Notes: a model not told the origin generated them from the letters alone. A stretch of 64,000 bases of DNA from Hyphomicrobiales bacterium (GCA_900469625.1 UBXV01000030.1:1-64000); one strand, 5' to 3'; positions 19,343-29,407 are shown, numbered from the stretch's first letter. Numbers and translations are program-made.

Positions 19343-19492
19343 GCTGCAATCTGCGATCATTTTTGGCGTTTTGACAAGACGCACCGCGAAGCTCGGCACA
19401 GCAATCCGAATTTGCGCTCAACTTCTGTGCCCATCGGGCATTTTTTCGATCGACAGGCTGCCTCACGTCGTAACTTTATGTTCAGTATTGTT

Positions 19493-19521
19493 GCATAATG
19501 TAATTTTTGTTTGCATTATGC
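19493..19521. promoter_or_regulatory. Inverted repeat before the AraC/GlxA-type regulator
   Basis: GCATAATG (19493-19500) and CATTATGC (19514-19521) are exact inverted repeats with centres 21 bp apart, two helical turns. They lie in an AT-rich stretch 34-62 bp upstream of the chosen GTG. They may bind the regulator itself or the neighbouring DeoR protein. Confidence 0.5.
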
Positions 19522-19554
19522 ACCCATGTTCTGGGACGCGGATGGAGACGGACA

Positions 19555-20601
19555 GTGCAACACGCAAAGACCCAAGGCCGCCGGATCATCTTCTACCTGC
19601 TCGACGGCTACGCCCAGCACGGTTTTGCCGCAGCACTCGAACCGCTCCGCCTCGCCAACGATATTCTGCGCCGGCCGTACTACAGCTGGCGCATCCTCAC
19701 CCGCGACGGCGAGCCCGCACGAACGAGCTGCGGGCTGCGCATGGTCGCCGAGGGTGGGTTGACCTCGGAACTGCACGGGCTCCACCAACCGGACCCACCC
19801 GATATGATCGTGGTCTGCGGTGGCAGCGCCATTCCTGCCGCCGATGCGAAGGCCGAGGGCTGGTTGAGGTTGTCGCGGCGGGCCCGCGTGCCCGTGGCAG
19901 CGCTTGCGGGTGGCCTCTACAGCCTTGCGCGTGCCGGCTTGCTCGAGGGGCGTCAATGCGCCGTGCACTGGGAGCATTTTCCCGATTTCTCGGAACGTTT
20001 CCTGACCGTCAATGCCCGCCAGACGGCGTTCGAGATCGACCGCGATGTGTATACCTGTGCTGGCGGCAGTGCGCCGTTCGACATGGTCCTTCGCGTTGTC
20101 GAAGACGATCTCGGCCCGGACGTCTCAAACCGCATCTGCGAGCTGGCGCTGTCGGAACGGGTTCGCACCGCCGGCGATCGCCAGCGGCTGCCGCTGCAGA
20201 CCCGGGTCGGCATCGACAACCGCCAGCTGATCGACATCATCGAACGGATGGAGGAAAACCTGGACGAACCGCTGAAACTCGCCGACCTCACGCCATCGAC
20301 GGGGCTGTCGCGCCGTCAGGTCGAGCGCCTGTTCAAGCGGGAACTCGGGCGTTCGCCCAAGCGCTACTATCTGCAGATGCGACTTGAGCGCGCGCACCTG
20401 CTTCTCGTCAACGCATCACTTCCGATCTTCGAGATTGCCGTCGCCTGCGGATTTTCCTCGGCGTCGCACTTCTCGCGCACCTATCGGGAGAGCTATGGCT
20501 GTACGCCGCAGCACACCCGCCTTCAGGCCCGCGAGCAAAGCCGGTCCGCGCGACCGTCCCAAGCACCTGATCGTCAGTTTCCCGCTACGAAGGTCGCGTA
20601 G
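19555..20601 (+). CDS. GlxA-type AraC transcriptional regulator with DJ-1/PfpI-like domain
   Basis: The GTG at 19555 has GGAG upstream, giving 348 residues; the TTG-started longer frame lacks a ribosome site. Residues about 10-190 are the class-I glutamine-amidotransferase-like sensor (IIFYLLDGYAQHGFAAALEPLRLAN, VCGGSAIP). Residues about 225-325 are the AraC DNA-binding domain with two helix-turn-helix units (GLSRRQVERLFKRELG and FEIAVACGFSSASHFSR). This subfamily includes GbdR and related regulators of glycine-betaine and carnitine catabolism. That fits the dimethylglycine-type dehydrogenase 1 kb away, so co-regulation is a reasonable guess. Confidence 0.88.
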   Translation: MQHAKTQGRRIIFYLLDGYAQHGFAAALEPLRLANDILRRPYYSWRILTRDGEPARTSCGLRMVAEGGLTSELHGLHQPDPPDMIVVCGGSAIPAADAKAEGWLRLSRRARVPVAALAGGLYSLARAGLLEGRQCAVHWEHFPDFSERFLTVNARQTAFEIDRDVYTCAGGSAPFDMVLRVVEDDLGPDVSNRICELALSERVRTAGDRQRLPLQTRVGIDNRQLIDIIERMEENLDEPLKLADLTPSTGLSRRQVERLFKRELGRSPKRYYLQMRLERAHLLLVNASLPIFEIAVACGFSSASHFSRTYRESYGCTPQHTRLQAREQSRSARPSQAPDRQFPATKVA

Positions 20602-20641
20602 GCGTTCGGCCGAATTTCCTCGAGAAAGGGGCAAGCGCTGC

Positions 20642-20668
20642 GGGCGGAGGCGTGTCACGCCCCCGCCC
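20642..20668. terminator. Strong hairpin after the AraC-type gene
   Basis: A near-perfect 13-bp stem (one mismatch, A20648/C20662) with a tiny loop sits 40 bp past the AraC-type stop. It lies between convergent units and is a probable terminator for the plus-strand gene. Confidence 0.55.
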
Positions 20669-20689
20669 AATCAAATACCGTCCCCAAAG

Positions 20690-20719
20690 GAAAACCGCAG
20701 GCCTACCGCCAGGCCTGCG
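20690..20719 (-). terminator. Terminator at the end of the phosphonate ABC operon
   Basis: CGCAGGCCT pairs with AGGCCTGCG across a six-base loop and is followed by GGTTTTCC on the minus strand. The hairpin overlaps the TAG stop codon of the permease gene, so transcription ends directly at the end of the operon. Confidence 0.65.
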
Positions 20720-22709
20720 TGCGCGTGAGCAGCCCGCGGGACACCGCAGCGTGGAGAAGTTTCGCCACGACGTTGGTGTAGAAAATCATCATGCCCATGG
20801 CTGCCGCCGGCGCGATGTCGCCGGCATCATCCATGTTGAGCACGGCGACCGAGGCAAGCTTGGTGTCCGTCGAATAGAGGAAGACCACGGCGGAAACCGT
20901 CGTCATGGCGTTGACGAAAAGATAGATGCCGATGTTGAGGATCGCCGGCAGGCAGACCGGCAGGGTCACGCGGAAGAACAGCCGGTGGAAGGGCTGCTTC
21001 AGCGACGCACCGACGGATTCGAATTCCGGATCCATCTGCTTCAGCGCCGTCAGCGCCGTCAGATGCGCGACCGTGTAGAAATGCGTCACCGTGCAGACGA
21101 CGAGGATCGTCATCGTGCCGTAGATCGAACTCAGCGGATTGGCCGGGTTGTTGAAGAAGAAGATATAGGCGAGGCCGAGCACCATGCCGGGTACCGCCAT
21201 CGGCATCATCGCCAGGAAATGAAAGACGCCGCGGCCAAGGCGGAACCCGTCGGCCTTCTCCACCATATAGGCGCCGGCAAAGACGATCACCGAGCCGAAG
21301 ATTGCCGTCAGCAAGGCGAGCTTGATCGAATTGGCATAGGCCGCCCAGCCGCCGCCATCCATCAGGTCGAAGGCGAAATTCTTCGTCGTCAGCGTCAGGT
21401 CGTAGGGCCAGAACTTCACCAGCGCCGCGATCTGGCACATGGCGATCATGCCGAGAACAAACAGGCTGACGAGACAGGAAAACGCAAAACAAAGGCTGTC
21501 CCTGCGCCCACTGGGTTTGGGCGCATAGGGCACCGCGCGCGCCGAAAGCAGCGCCACCTGGCGCTTCTGCATACGGCGATCGACGACGAAGGCAAGCACC
21601 GCCGGCACCAGAAGAATGACGGACACGACCGCGCCCATCTCGAAATTCTGCTGGCCGATCACCTGCTTGTAGATATCGACGGCGAGCATGCCGTACTGGC
21701 CGCCGATCACCTTGGGCAGCCCGAAGTCGGTAATGACAAGCGTGAAGACGACGAAGGCGGCCGAGACCAGGCCGTAGCGTGCGCCCGGCACCGTGACGGT
21801 CGTGAACGTGCGCCACTTGCTGGCTTTCAGCGACGCCGCCGCCTCGTAATGGCGGGCATCGGCAACCGACAGCGCCGTCAGGATGATGAGAAAGGCATGC
21901 GGCAGCGTGAAGAACACCGAGCCGATGACGATGCCGATCGGGCCATAGATCGAGTAGCCGAGCAACCAATCCTTGAAGACACCCTGGTTGCCGAAAAGAT
22001 AGACGAGCGCGATGCCGGGCAAGAGCGACGGCACAAGGATCGGTATGGTGAGAATGCCACGGAAAAGGCCCTTGAGCGGCATGCAGCTGCGCGTCAGAGC
22101 ATAGGCAAGCGCAAAGGCGATCGACACGGTCACCACCGTGCTGATCGACGCCATCAGCACCGAATTGTAGATCGAGCGGGCGAGTGCCGGCGTCGAAAAA
22201 TAGGTCTTGAAGTTTTCGATGCCGAAGGTGCTTGCCGGGCGTAAAACGACACGCCGGAAGGTGGCGGAATCATATTCGCGCCATTCTATGCCCTTCTCGA
22301 GCGTCGAGCCGACGAGAAATGCCGCGCCGTCCGCCGTACCGCGAATGCGGTAGTGCACGGGGCTGCGGAAGTTGAACTCGGGGAAGAACTTGGTTGCGGC
22401 GAGCCGCCCATCGGAGTTGGTGGCGAGATCCTTCTCGGTGACAACACCAAGGTCCCGGTTGAGCGCCTCCGCGGTGACGGCATCTGCCCAGGTCTTGCCG
22501 GTCTCGTCGCTCACCTGAAACTCGAAAGCCGCGAGATCGAAGCGGTAGGTCGACAGCGACTTCGACAGCATGACGAAAAGCGGCGCACCCAGTGCGACGA
22601 TCAGATAGAGCCCGATGACGGCCATGAAGCCGAGCTTGACGCGGTCGTCGCGCGAGGTCTGCTGGCGCAGCCGCTTGCCCGGCGGTGCGTAGTCGATCGC
22701 TAGGCTCAT
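20703..22709 (-). CDS. 2-Aminoethylphosphonate-type ABC importer permease (fused double permease)
   Basis: This 668-residue protein contains two binding-protein-dependent permease domains in one chain (about 180-390 and 440-650), each with an EAA-type loop (ARHYEAAASLKASKWRTF and PEFESVGASLKQPFHRLF). The long region between the first helix (about 28-48) and the first permease core is periplasmic. The fused form, the Fe3+/AEP-type ATPase and binding protein next to it, and phnWAY beyond it match the putative AEP transporter family (PhnU2-like). It starts two bases after the ATPase stop, so the genes are coupled. Confidence 0.85.
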   Translation of the reverse strand: MSLAIDYAPPGKRLRQQTSRDDRVKLGFMAVIGLYLIVALGAPLFVMLSKSLSTYRFDLAAFEFQVSDETGKTWADAVTAEALNRDLGVVTEKDLATNSDGRLAATKFFPEFNFRSPVHYRIRGTADGAAFLVGSTLEKGIEWREYDSATFRRVVLRPASTFGIENFKTYFSTPALARSIYNSVLMASISTVVTVSIAFALAYALTRSCMPLKGLFRGILTIPILVPSLLPGIALVYLFGNQGVFKDWLLGYSIYGPIGIVIGSVFFTLPHAFLIILTALSVADARHYEAAASLKASKWRTFTTVTVPGARYGLVSAAFVVFTLVITDFGLPKVIGGQYGMLAVDIYKQVIGQQNFEMGAVVSVILLVPAVLAFVVDRRMQKRQVALLSARAVPYAPKPSGRRDSLCFAFSCLVSLFVLGMIAMCQIAALVKFWPYDLTLTTKNFAFDLMDGGGWAAYANSIKLALLTAIFGSVIVFAGAYMVEKADGFRLGRGVFHFLAMMPMAVPGMVLGLAYIFFFNNPANPLSSIYGTMTILVVCTVTHFYTVAHLTALTALKQMDPEFESVGASLKQPFHRLFFRVTLPVCLPAILNIGIYLFVNAMTTVSAVVFLYSTDTKLASVAVLNMDDAGDIAPAAAMGMMIFYTNVVAKLLHAAVSRGLLTRTQAWR

Positions 22710-22711
22710 CG

Positions 22712-23887
22712 TTACGCGCCCCTCGGATAGAGCAACAGGCGTTCCCTTGGGATTTCGACCTGGATGACGCCGCCCGTCTCGATGCGCAGCCGGCGAACCG
22801 CGTTCACCGAGAAGTCGGCAACGAGGGCCTGGTCACCGAGCCTTGGCGCACTCAGGCGCGTTCTCCAAAACATGCCGAGGAACTCCATCTCGTGCACTTG
22901 CGCGTCGATCAGGTTCTGCGGTGTCGCCGGCCGATCAAGCGAATGGACCGCATGGGCGTCGGCACCGTGCGGAATGATATCGACGGGCCGGACTACGGCC
23001 GTCGCCGCATCGCCAGCAGCCAGGCCATCAGTCGGACAACTGAAGGCCGAGTGGCCGATCTCGACCTGGCCATCGGGCAGCACCCTTGCCGGAAACTTGT
23101 TGGTTTCGCCGATGAAATCCGCAACGAACAGCGTCGTCGGGTGGCGATAGATTTCCGTCGGCGATCCGACCTGCTCGATGACGCCGTGGTTCATCACCAC
23201 GATCCGATCCGCCATGGCGAGCGCTTCCTCCTGGTCGTGCGTGACCATGATCGTCGTCACGCCGAGCTTGCGTTGCAACGCCTTGATTTCGTGGCGCAGG
23301 TGCACGCGCACCTTGGCGTCCAGCGCCGACAGCGGCTCGTCGAGCAACAGCAGGCCGGGAGAAATCGCGATGGCGCGCGCAAGGGCGATGCGCTGCTGCT
23401 GTCCGCCGGAAAGCTGGGCGGGGTACTTTTTCGCCTGGGCGGGAAGCCCGACCGTTTCCAGCAACTCGGCGACGCGCCCGGCCACTTCCGCCTTCGGGCG
23501 GCCGGTGTTTTCGAGACCAAAGGCGATATTCTGTTCGATGGTGAGATTGGGAAAGAGCGCATAGGACTGGAAGACGATACCATAGTCGCGCTTCGATGCC
23601 GGCAGGATCGAGATATCGCGCCCGCCTTGCCGGATCATGCCATGGCTCTGCAGGTCAAGTCCGGCGATCGCTCGCAGCAGCGTGGTCTTGCCGCAACCGG
23701 AGGGCCCGAGAAAACAGACGAATTCGCCCTTGCCGATGTCGAGGGAAATGTCGCGCAGGGCGGTGAAATCGCCATAGCTCTTCCAGAGATCGCGGATCTC
23801 GAGATAGGGGGGCGAAGGGATGTTCGCCTGGTCAGCGGCGCGGGGAATGCTCGTGGGCGTCGGTTCGATCGACAGGGCATGTCTCAT
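22712..23887 (-). CDS. 2-Aminoethylphosphonate-type ABC importer ATPase
   Basis: I start at 23887 (MRHALSIEPT..., 391 residues), with GGAG nine bases upstream. Walker A is GPSGCGKTT, the signature LSGGQQQR, Walker B LLLLDEPLSALD, and the switch His is in VTHDQEE. A TOBE-like C-terminal domain follows (about 290-390). It energises the fused permease. The gene lies 83 bp after the binding protein and two bases before the permease on the same strand, so transporter transcription starts at the binding protein. Confidence 0.88.
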   Translation of the reverse strand: MRHALSIEPTPTSIPRAADQANIPSPPYLEIRDLWKSYGDFTALRDISLDIGKGEFVCFLGPSGCGKTTLLRAIAGLDLQSHGMIRQGGRDISILPASKRDYGIVFQSYALFPNLTIEQNIAFGLENTGRPKAEVAGRVAELLETVGLPAQAKKYPAQLSGGQQQRIALARAIAISPGLLLLDEPLSALDAKVRVHLRHEIKALQRKLGVTTIMVTHDQEEALAMADRIVVMNHGVIEQVGSPTEIYRHPTTLFVADFIGETNKFPARVLPDGQVEIGHSAFSCPTDGLAAGDAATAVVRPVDIIPHGADAHAVHSLDRPATPQNLIDAQVHEMEFLGMFWRTRLSAPRLGDQALVADFSVNAVRRLRIETGGVIQVEIPRERLLLYPRGA

Positions 23888-23970
23888 CTGCAAGCTCCGC
23901 TGGCTGTCTGCGATTTCTGGAGAATGCGAAGGGCGGAACGCTGATGCGCTCCGCCCAGGATCGATCAGGG

Positions 23971-24993
23971 TCAGCTCTTCGGCTCGGACTTGGCGTCGTA
24001 GCGCTTCTGCCACTCCTTCAGAATGGTGGCGCGATTGTTCGCGGCCCATTCGAAATCGTTGTCGATCATCTTTGCAGCGATGTCGGAGGGAAGATGCTCG
24101 ACCGCCTTGGCGACACCGGGATAGGCGACCACGGCATAGCCGGCATTGTACATTTCGTTGGCTTCCTTGGTGACCGACCAGTCGACCAGGGTCTTGGCGG
24201 CCTCCAGGTTCGCCGTCCCTGCGATGATCGCCGTCGCCTCCGCTTCCCAGCCTGATCCTTCCGTCGGGAAGATGATGTCGATCGGTGCGCCGGCGCTCTT
24301 GGCCTTGGCGCCCGGGAATTCGAAGGAAACGCCGATCACGGCCTCGCCGGCACCCGCCATCTTGCAGGGCTTCGAACCGGAATGGGTATAGGCGGAAATA
24401 TTCTCGTGCAGCTTGTCCATGAAGGACCAGGCCTTCTCCTCGCCCCACATCTGCATCCAGCCGGAGACGTCGAGGAAGCCGGTGCCGGACGAGCTCGGGT
24501 TTGGCATGACGACATGACCCTTGTATTCAGGCTTCGTCAGGTCTTCCCAGGTCTTAGGCGGCGTCAGCCCGAGCTTTGCGGCCTCCACCGTGTTGTAGCA
24601 GAGGGCGGCCACATAGGCGTCCATGCCGACCCAGCTCGGCGGCGTGTCGCGATCGACGAACTTCTTGTCGAGCGCCTCGACGCCCTTCGGCGCGTAGGCC
24701 TCCAGCATGCCCTCGGTTTTCAGGAGCAGCAGCGACGTGGCGGCCAGCCCCCAGACGACATCCGCCTGCGGATTGTCCTTTTCGGCGAGCAGCTTGGCCG
24801 TCATGACGCCGGTCGAATCGCGGACCCAGTTGATCGTGATGTCGGGATGCGCCTTCTCGAAGGTCGCCTTGTAGCGATCGAGGTCGACAGCCTCGACGGC
24901 GGTGTAGACGGTGAGTTCGGTCTGGGCTGAAGCAATGGTGGGCAGTGCCACGGACATGGCACCGACAAGCATAAAAAACATATGTCTGTTCAT
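23971..24993 (-). CDS. 2-Aminoethylphosphonate-type periplasmic binding protein
   Basis: The start at 24993 (MNRHMFFMLVG..., 340 residues) follows GAGGAG. Residues 1-23 form a signal peptide ending ASA. The mature protein has the Fe3+/AEP class fold: ELTVYTAVEAVDLDRYKATFEKAHPDI at the N-terminus, then a DVVWG loop and NPSSSGTGFLDVSG, a phosphonate/anion-binding Ser/Thr loop. Its place next to phnWAY supports AEP or a related phosphonate as ligand. It has its own promoter region with a candidate LysR operator. Confidence 0.85.
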   Translation of the reverse strand: MNRHMFFMLVGAMSVALPTIASAQTELTVYTAVEAVDLDRYKATFEKAHPDITINWVRDSTGVMTAKLLAEKDNPQADVVWGLAATSLLLLKTEGMLEAYAPKGVEALDKKFVDRDTPPSWVGMDAYVAALCYNTVEAAKLGLTPPKTWEDLTKPEYKGHVVMPNPSSSGTGFLDVSGWMQMWGEEKAWSFMDKLHENISAYTHSGSKPCKMAGAGEAVIGVSFEFPGAKAKSAGAPIDIIFPTEGSGWEAEATAIIAGTANLEAAKTLVDWSVTKEANEMYNAGYAVVAYPGVAKAVEHLPSDIAAKMIDNDFEWAANNRATILKEWQKRYDAKSEPKS

Positions 24994-25125
24994 GCTGAAA
25001 ATCTCCTCTGGAAGCCTGGAAAAAATTCCGGGAAGCATGGCCGGCAATCTGTCGCTGCCCTTGTCCTGCACGCTTCAGGAGGCATTCTGCGTGGGTCATT
25101 TCAATTAGTAAAATTTATTATTCTT

Positions 25126-25148
25126 ATCGTTGGCAAAGTAAAAACGAT
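25126..25148. promoter_or_regulatory. Candidate LysR operator upstream of the phosphonate importer
   Basis: ATCGTT-N11-AACGAT is a perfect inverted repeat with LysR-type T-N11-A geometry, 133-155 bp upstream of the binding-protein ATG. The same ATCGTT half-site followed by a related second half at identical spacing occurs in the phnW and LysR promoters. Confidence 0.6.
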
Positions 25149-25251
25149 GGATCTTCTGCCGTCTTCTTCGGCATCTTCTGCACAATCGACGCCAAAACGA
25201 TCAGCATCTGCATGAGCGCGTTGCAATTGCCGGCAGCAGGCCAAAGAAAAA

Positions 25252-25275
25252 GGGAGCTGCCGGTCGGCAGCTCCC
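25252..25275 (-). terminator. Rho-independent terminator after phnWAY
   Basis: GGGAGCTGCCG pairs with CGGCAGCTCCC, an 11-bp stem, and is followed on the minus strand by TTTTTCTTT. It sits 74 bp past the phnY stop. It separates the catabolic operon from the importer operon, which therefore needs its own promoter. Confidence 0.85.
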
Positions 25276-25348
25276 AAAAAAGGTGGCCAGACAGGGGACA
25301 CCCGGATCACCGGAGGTTGATCACCAGACCCATAGCACCGGGCCCAGA

Positions 25349-26803
25349 TCACCAGGGAAGAGAAAACGTCTTGACGTTGGTGAAGCTTTTCATCGCCTCG
25401 ATCACGCCTTCCTTGTAGCCGTTGCCGGAATCCTTGATGCCGCCGAAGGGAGACATCTCGATGCGGTAGCCGGGCACTTCCCAGATGTTGACCGTGCCGA
25501 CCCTGAGGCCGGCGATGTACTTCTGCATCCGGCGGAAATCGTTGGTGCAGACCCCCGACGACAGGCCGAAGGCGGTCGAGTTGGAAAGGGCGATCAGCGC
25601 ATCGTCGTCGTCGGGTGCCCGCACGATCGGAATGATCGGCGCGAAGGTTTCCTCCATCACCAGCTCGCTCGCATGCGATACGCGATCGACCACGATCGGT
25701 GGCAGCAGGGCACCGCGACGGCCGGGATCGTACAGGATCTCCGCGCCCTGCTCGGCGGCCTTGTGCACCCGGCGCTCGAAGGTTTCCGCGGCACGGGCAT
25801 GCACGACCGTGCCCAGTTCCGTCGTCCGGTCCATCGGGTCGCCGAAACGCAGTTTTTTCGCCCGCTCCAGCACGAGGGGCACGAAGCGGTCGGCGACGCG
25901 CTCCTGGCAGAGGATGCGCTTGACGGCCGTGCAGCGCTGGCCGGAGTTCTTCGTGGCACCTGCAACGGCCAGATCCGCAGCCTTTGCCAGGTCGTCGTCG
26001 GAGAGGTCGTTCAGAATGATCAGCGGATCGTTGCCGCCGAGTTCGAGGATCTGCCGCTTGTAGTGGGCGTTGGCAGCGATCAGCTTGCCGACAGGTACGC
26101 TGCCGGTAAAGGTGATGAGGTCGAAGTTCGGATTGGTCATCATCTCCATGCCGATATCCGTCGGCCAGCCGGTGACTACCGACAGCATTTCCGGCGGCAA
26201 ACCGGCCTCGTAGAGAATGTCGGCGAAGACGAGCGCCGTCATCGGCGTCAGCTCCGTCGGCTTCAGCACCACGCAGTTGTTGGTGGCGATCGCCGGCGCG
26301 ACCTTGTGCGCCACCATGTTAAGCGGATGGTTGAAGGGCGTGATCGCCGAAATGGCGGTCAGAGGCTCTCGCATGGTGAAGATCTTGCGCGCTTTGCCGT
26401 GCGGGGTGAGATCGCAGGAAAAGATCTCGCCGTCATCGCGAATGCACATCTGGCCCGACAGCGTCAGCACGTCGAAGGCCCGGCCGACCTCGTAGAGCGA
26501 ATCCTGCTTGGAGATGCCGAGCTCCAGCGTGATGATGTCGGAGATTTCCTCCTTGCGGGCGACCAGCATCTCCGCCGCCTTCAACAGGATGCGCTGGCGC
26601 TCGTAGCGCGTCAGCTTCGGCTGATAGGCAGCCGCGATCTCGAAGGCCTTGCGGGCATGCTCGGCATTGCCGGCTGGAACGGTGCCGATGACGGCGTCGT
26701 TCCAGGGATAGTGGACCTCGATCACCCCGTCCGCATCGATCTTTTTACCGGCAATGCGCATGGGCTCGTGGCGCAGCGCAAACGTCGTTTCCACCTTGGT
26801 CAT
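25349..26803 (-). CDS. phnY: Phosphonoacetaldehyde dehydrogenase PhnY
   Basis: I start at 26803 ([10 protein letters not shown]..., 484 residues). With this start the general base is Glu254 (ILELGGND) and the nucleophile Cys291 (NSGQRCTAV), the same numbers as in the characterised Sinorhizobium meliloti PhnY. The enzyme oxidises phosphonoacetaldehyde to phosphonoacetate with NAD+. The gene lies 10 bp after phnA and 45 bp downstream of it a perfect terminator-type stem begins the gap to the importer. The order phnW-phnA-phnY on one strand makes the assignment firm. Confidence 0.95.
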   Translation of the reverse strand: MTKVETTFALRHEPMRIAGKKIDADGVIEVHYPWNDAVIGTVPAGNAEHARKAFEIAAAYQPKLTRYERQRILLKAAEMLVARKEEISDIITLELGISKQDSLYEVGRAFDVLTLSGQMCIRDDGEIFSCDLTPHGKARKIFTMREPLTAISAITPFNHPLNMVAHKVAPAIATNNCVVLKPTELTPMTALVFADILYEAGLPPEMLSVVTGWPTDIGMEMMTNPNFDLITFTGSVPVGKLIAANAHYKRQILELGGNDPLIILNDLSDDDLAKAADLAVAGATKNSGQRCTAVKRILCQERVADRFVPLVLERAKKLRFGDPMDRTTELGTVVHARAAETFERRVHKAAEQGAEILYDPGRRGALLPPIVVDRVSHASELVMEETFAPIIPIVRAPDDDDALIALSNSTAFGLSSGVCTNDFRRMQKYIAGLRVGTVNIWEVPGYRIEMSPFGGIKDSGNGYKEGVIEAMKSFTNVKTFSLPW

Positions 26804-26813
26804 CTGCCGTCCC

Positions 26814-28082
26814 TCACTTTGCCGGCTGCGCTGCGGCAACCAGCGCATAATAGAAGGCGTCGAAGTTGCGCAGGGTATCAGCCGAGGTCAACTCGGGCAG
26901 CTTGCGGTTGGCGATGAAGGGCACCTGCTGTTCGGTGAGGCCGCCATGCGAGCGCAACGGCTCGTCGAGCGCTGCAAGATCGTGGCGATGTTCGCTGGTG
27001 CCGAGCGTCTTGTTCTCCGAGGAGATCAGCACGATATCGCCGATGCGGTCGTCCGGCAGTTCGAACCGGATGCAGGCTTCGGGGCGCGAAAGAACGACGT
27101 CGATGCCGTCGATCGCCTGCAGCCGCTCGATGATCTCTTCCTTGTCCGCACGCTCCGGAAGGTAAGCGGTGGCGAACGAACCGAGCGCGCCGTGATGCAC
27201 GACATAGGGGTCGGTGATCGGCAGGATGACACGGGCGGCATCCTTGCCGAGCCATCCGTCAAGCACGTCCTGCACGTAGATGACATCCGGCGAACCGTCG
27301 GCCTTGTGCTTCGGCTTCATGCCGTGGTCGGCCGTGACGATGATCGCTGCACCCAGCGCGTCGAGTTCGGTCAGATACTTGTCGAACATCTCGTAGAAGG
27401 CATTCGCCTGGGGAACGCCAGGCGCATATTTGTGCTGCACGTAGTCCGTCGTCGTCAGATACATGACGTCGGGAGAAAACTCCTTCAGAAGCTTCACGCC
27501 GGCGGCAAAGACGAACTCCGACAGCTCTGCCGAATAGACCTCCGGCACCGGGCGGCCAAGCCAGGCCGAGGCATTGTCGATGCCGTGTTCCGCCTTGGTC
27601 GACGTGTCTGACTTTTCCGAGGAGAAGCAGATTGCCCTGCCCTCGTCGAATTTCAGGCCATCGCCGAGCAGTGCGCGCAGCTTGTCCTTGGCGGTGACGA
27701 CCGCGACCTTCGCGCCCGCATCGTAGAATGCCTTGAAGACGGTCGGCGCGCGCAGGAAACGCGGATCGTTCATCATCACTTCTTTGCCGGTCTGCGGCTC
27801 GTAGAGATAGTTGCCGCAGATGCCGTGAATGGCCGGCGGACGGCCGGTGGCGATCGACAGGTTGTTGGGATTGGTGAAGCTCGGGATGACGCTGAGCGCC
27901 GTGCGTTCCGTGCCGGTCTTGCGAATGCGGGCAAGTGTCGGCATCAGCCCGGCCTTGATGGCCTCGTCGAGATAGGCGGGCTCGCAGCCGTCGAGGCAGA
28001 TGGCGATGGCCGGGACGTTCGGCCAGGGATAGCTGCGCCGATTGGCGGTAACGGCAACGTTGATCTTGGACATCTGGTTCAT
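26814..28082 (-). CDS. phnA: Phosphonoacetate hydrolase PhnA
   Basis: This 422-residue alkaline-phosphatase-superfamily enzyme has metal ligand Asp31 in CLDGCEP, the nucleophile Thr70 in PSFTNPNN, and later ligands in TADHG and [10 protein letters not shown]. The Asp-to-Thr spacing of 39 matches the known PhnA enzyme. It cleaves phosphonoacetate to acetate and phosphate using two zinc ions. I prefer the ATG at 28082 (MNQMSKINV) because TAGGA lies upstream; an ATG at 28103 directly abuts the phnW stop but has no ribosome site. The difference is seven residues. Confidence 0.94.
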   Translation of the reverse strand: MNQMSKINVAVTANRRSYPWPNVPAIAICLDGCEPAYLDEAIKAGLMPTLARIRKTGTERTALSVIPSFTNPNNLSIATGRPPAIHGICGNYLYEPQTGKEVMMNDPRFLRAPTVFKAFYDAGAKVAVVTAKDKLRALLGDGLKFDEGRAICFSSEKSDTSTKAEHGIDNASAWLGRPVPEVYSAELSEFVFAAGVKLLKEFSPDVMYLTTTDYVQHKYAPGVPQANAFYEMFDKYLTELDALGAAIIVTADHGMKPKHKADGSPDVIYVQDVLDGWLGKDAARVILPITDPYVVHHGALGSFATAYLPERADKEEIIERLQAIDGIDVVLSRPEACIRFELPDDRIGDIVLISSENKTLGTSEHRHDLAALDEPLRSHGGLTEQQVPFIANRKLPELTSADTLRNFDAFYYALVAAAQPAK

Positions 28083-28103
28083 CGGGAAAATCCTATCGTT
28101 CAT

Positions 28104-29306
28104 TCAGGCGGCGAGACGGCTGCGTTCGGCAAGCGCGACCGCCGGAGGGGCGGCACTGGCAACCCCCATTTCGGTGAGAGATGTGCGTGCGGCCTCGACC
28201 ACACGGCGCATGACATGCTCGTCCATTCGGCCGATGCAGCCGACGCGGAAACTGTCGACGACCGTCAGCTTGCCGGGGTAGATGATGAAACCCTTTTCCT
28301 TCATCAGTTCGTAGAAGCGGTCGAAGGCGAAGGCCGGGTCGGCCGGGCTGAAGAAGGTAACAATGATCGGCGACAGCCAGCGGTCGGCAAGCAGCGTTTC
28401 GAAGCCCGCCTCGCGCATGCCGGCAACCATCACGTCGCGGTTCCTGGCATAGCGGACGCCGCGGGCGGCAACGCCCCCCTCCTCGCGGTGCATCCGCAGC
28501 GCCTCGAGGAACGCGGCGACCACATGGGTTGGCGGCGTAAACCGCCACTGGCCGGTCTTGTTCATCGTCTCCCACTGCGCGTGCACATCGAGGCTGAGCG
28601 AATGGCTGCGCCCCTTGGCGGCCTCCAACTCGCTCTTGCGGGCAATGACGAAGCCGAAGCCCGGCACGCCTTCGATGCACTTGTTGGCCGACGAGACGAT
28701 CGCCTCATAGCGCAGATCGGCGATCCCAGCCGGAACAGCGCCAAACGCGCTCATGCTGTCGACCAGAAGCTTGCGGCCGCTGGCGTAAACGACGTCGGAG
28801 ATTTCCTTCAGCGGATTGAGAATGCCCGAGCTGGTCTCGCAATGGACGACGATGACGTGGGTGATATCAGGATCGGCGTTGAGGGCTGCGGCGACCTCGG
28901 GACCGCGCGGCGGCATGTAATCGCCCTTGTCGATCGTCACATGATCACGGCCGAGATAGCCAAGCGTCTGGGCGATGCGCTTGCCGTAGGCGCCGTTGAT
29001 CAGCACCAGCACCTTGCCGTCGCGCGGAACGAAGCTGCCGAGCATCGCCTCGACCGAGAACGAGCCGCTGCCCTGGATCGGAACGCAGTCGAATTCGCCC
29101 TTGGTATCGCCGGCGATGTCGAGAAGCTGGCGGCGCAGTTCCGCCGTCATCGCGCGGAAATCCCCATCCCACGAGCCCCAGTCCCGGAGCATCGCCTCCT
29201 TGACTTCATAGGCCGTGGTCAACGGTCCCGGCGTCAAGAGGTAGGGCTCGCCCAGCCTCGGCGTCTCCAAGGGTGAAATGGTTTTGTCAGAAGCGGTGTT
29301 CGGCAT
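28104..29306 (-). CDS. phnW: 2-Aminoethylphosphonate-pyruvate transaminase PhnW
   Basis: This 400-residue class-V aminotransferase carries the PLP lysine Lys209 (SSANKCIEG) and the pyridine-nitrogen partner Asp183 (LVDSMSAFG). The N-terminus has LTPGPLTTAYEVKEAM and a GSGSFSVEAMLGS phosphate-binding loop typical of PhnW. It transfers the amino group of AEP to pyruvate, giving phosphonoacetaldehyde and alanine. It is the first gene of phnW-phnA-phnY. A LysR-type site lies 62-84 bp upstream. Confidence 0.95.
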   Translation of the reverse strand: MPNTASDKTISPLETPRLGEPYLLTPGPLTTAYEVKEAMLRDWGSWDGDFRAMTAELRRQLLDIAGDTKGEFDCVPIQGSGSFSVEAMLGSFVPRDGKVLVLINGAYGKRIAQTLGYLGRDHVTIDKGDYMPPRGPEVAAALNADPDITHVIVVHCETSSGILNPLKEISDVVYASGRKLLVDSMSAFGAVPAGIADLRYEAIVSSANKCIEGVPGFGFVIARKSELEAAKGRSHSLSLDVHAQWETMNKTGQWRFTPPTHVVAAFLEALRMHREEGGVAARGVRYARNRDVMVAGMREAGFETLLADRWLSPIIVTFFSPADPAFAFDRFYELMKEKGFIIYPGKLTVVDSFRVGCIGRMDEHVMRRVVEAARTSLTEMGVASAAPPAVALAERSRLAA

Positions 29307-29367
29307 TGTCCGTCCTCACGTTGGCGTCTCCGGGGATGACAATGCTGTGGGCGAATATATATGTAAA

Positions 29368-29390
29368 ATCGTTCTTTTGTATGAATCTAT
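29368..29390. promoter_or_regulatory. Candidate LysR operator in the phnW promoter
   Basis: ATCGTT-N11-ATCTAT in an AT-rich gap between the Na/Pi transporter stop and phnW. The left half is identical to the sites at 25126 and 31127, and the right half keeps the xxCxAT pattern at the same spacing. Confidence 0.5.
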
Positions 29391-29407
29391 CGATTTTATC
29401 GATGTAT

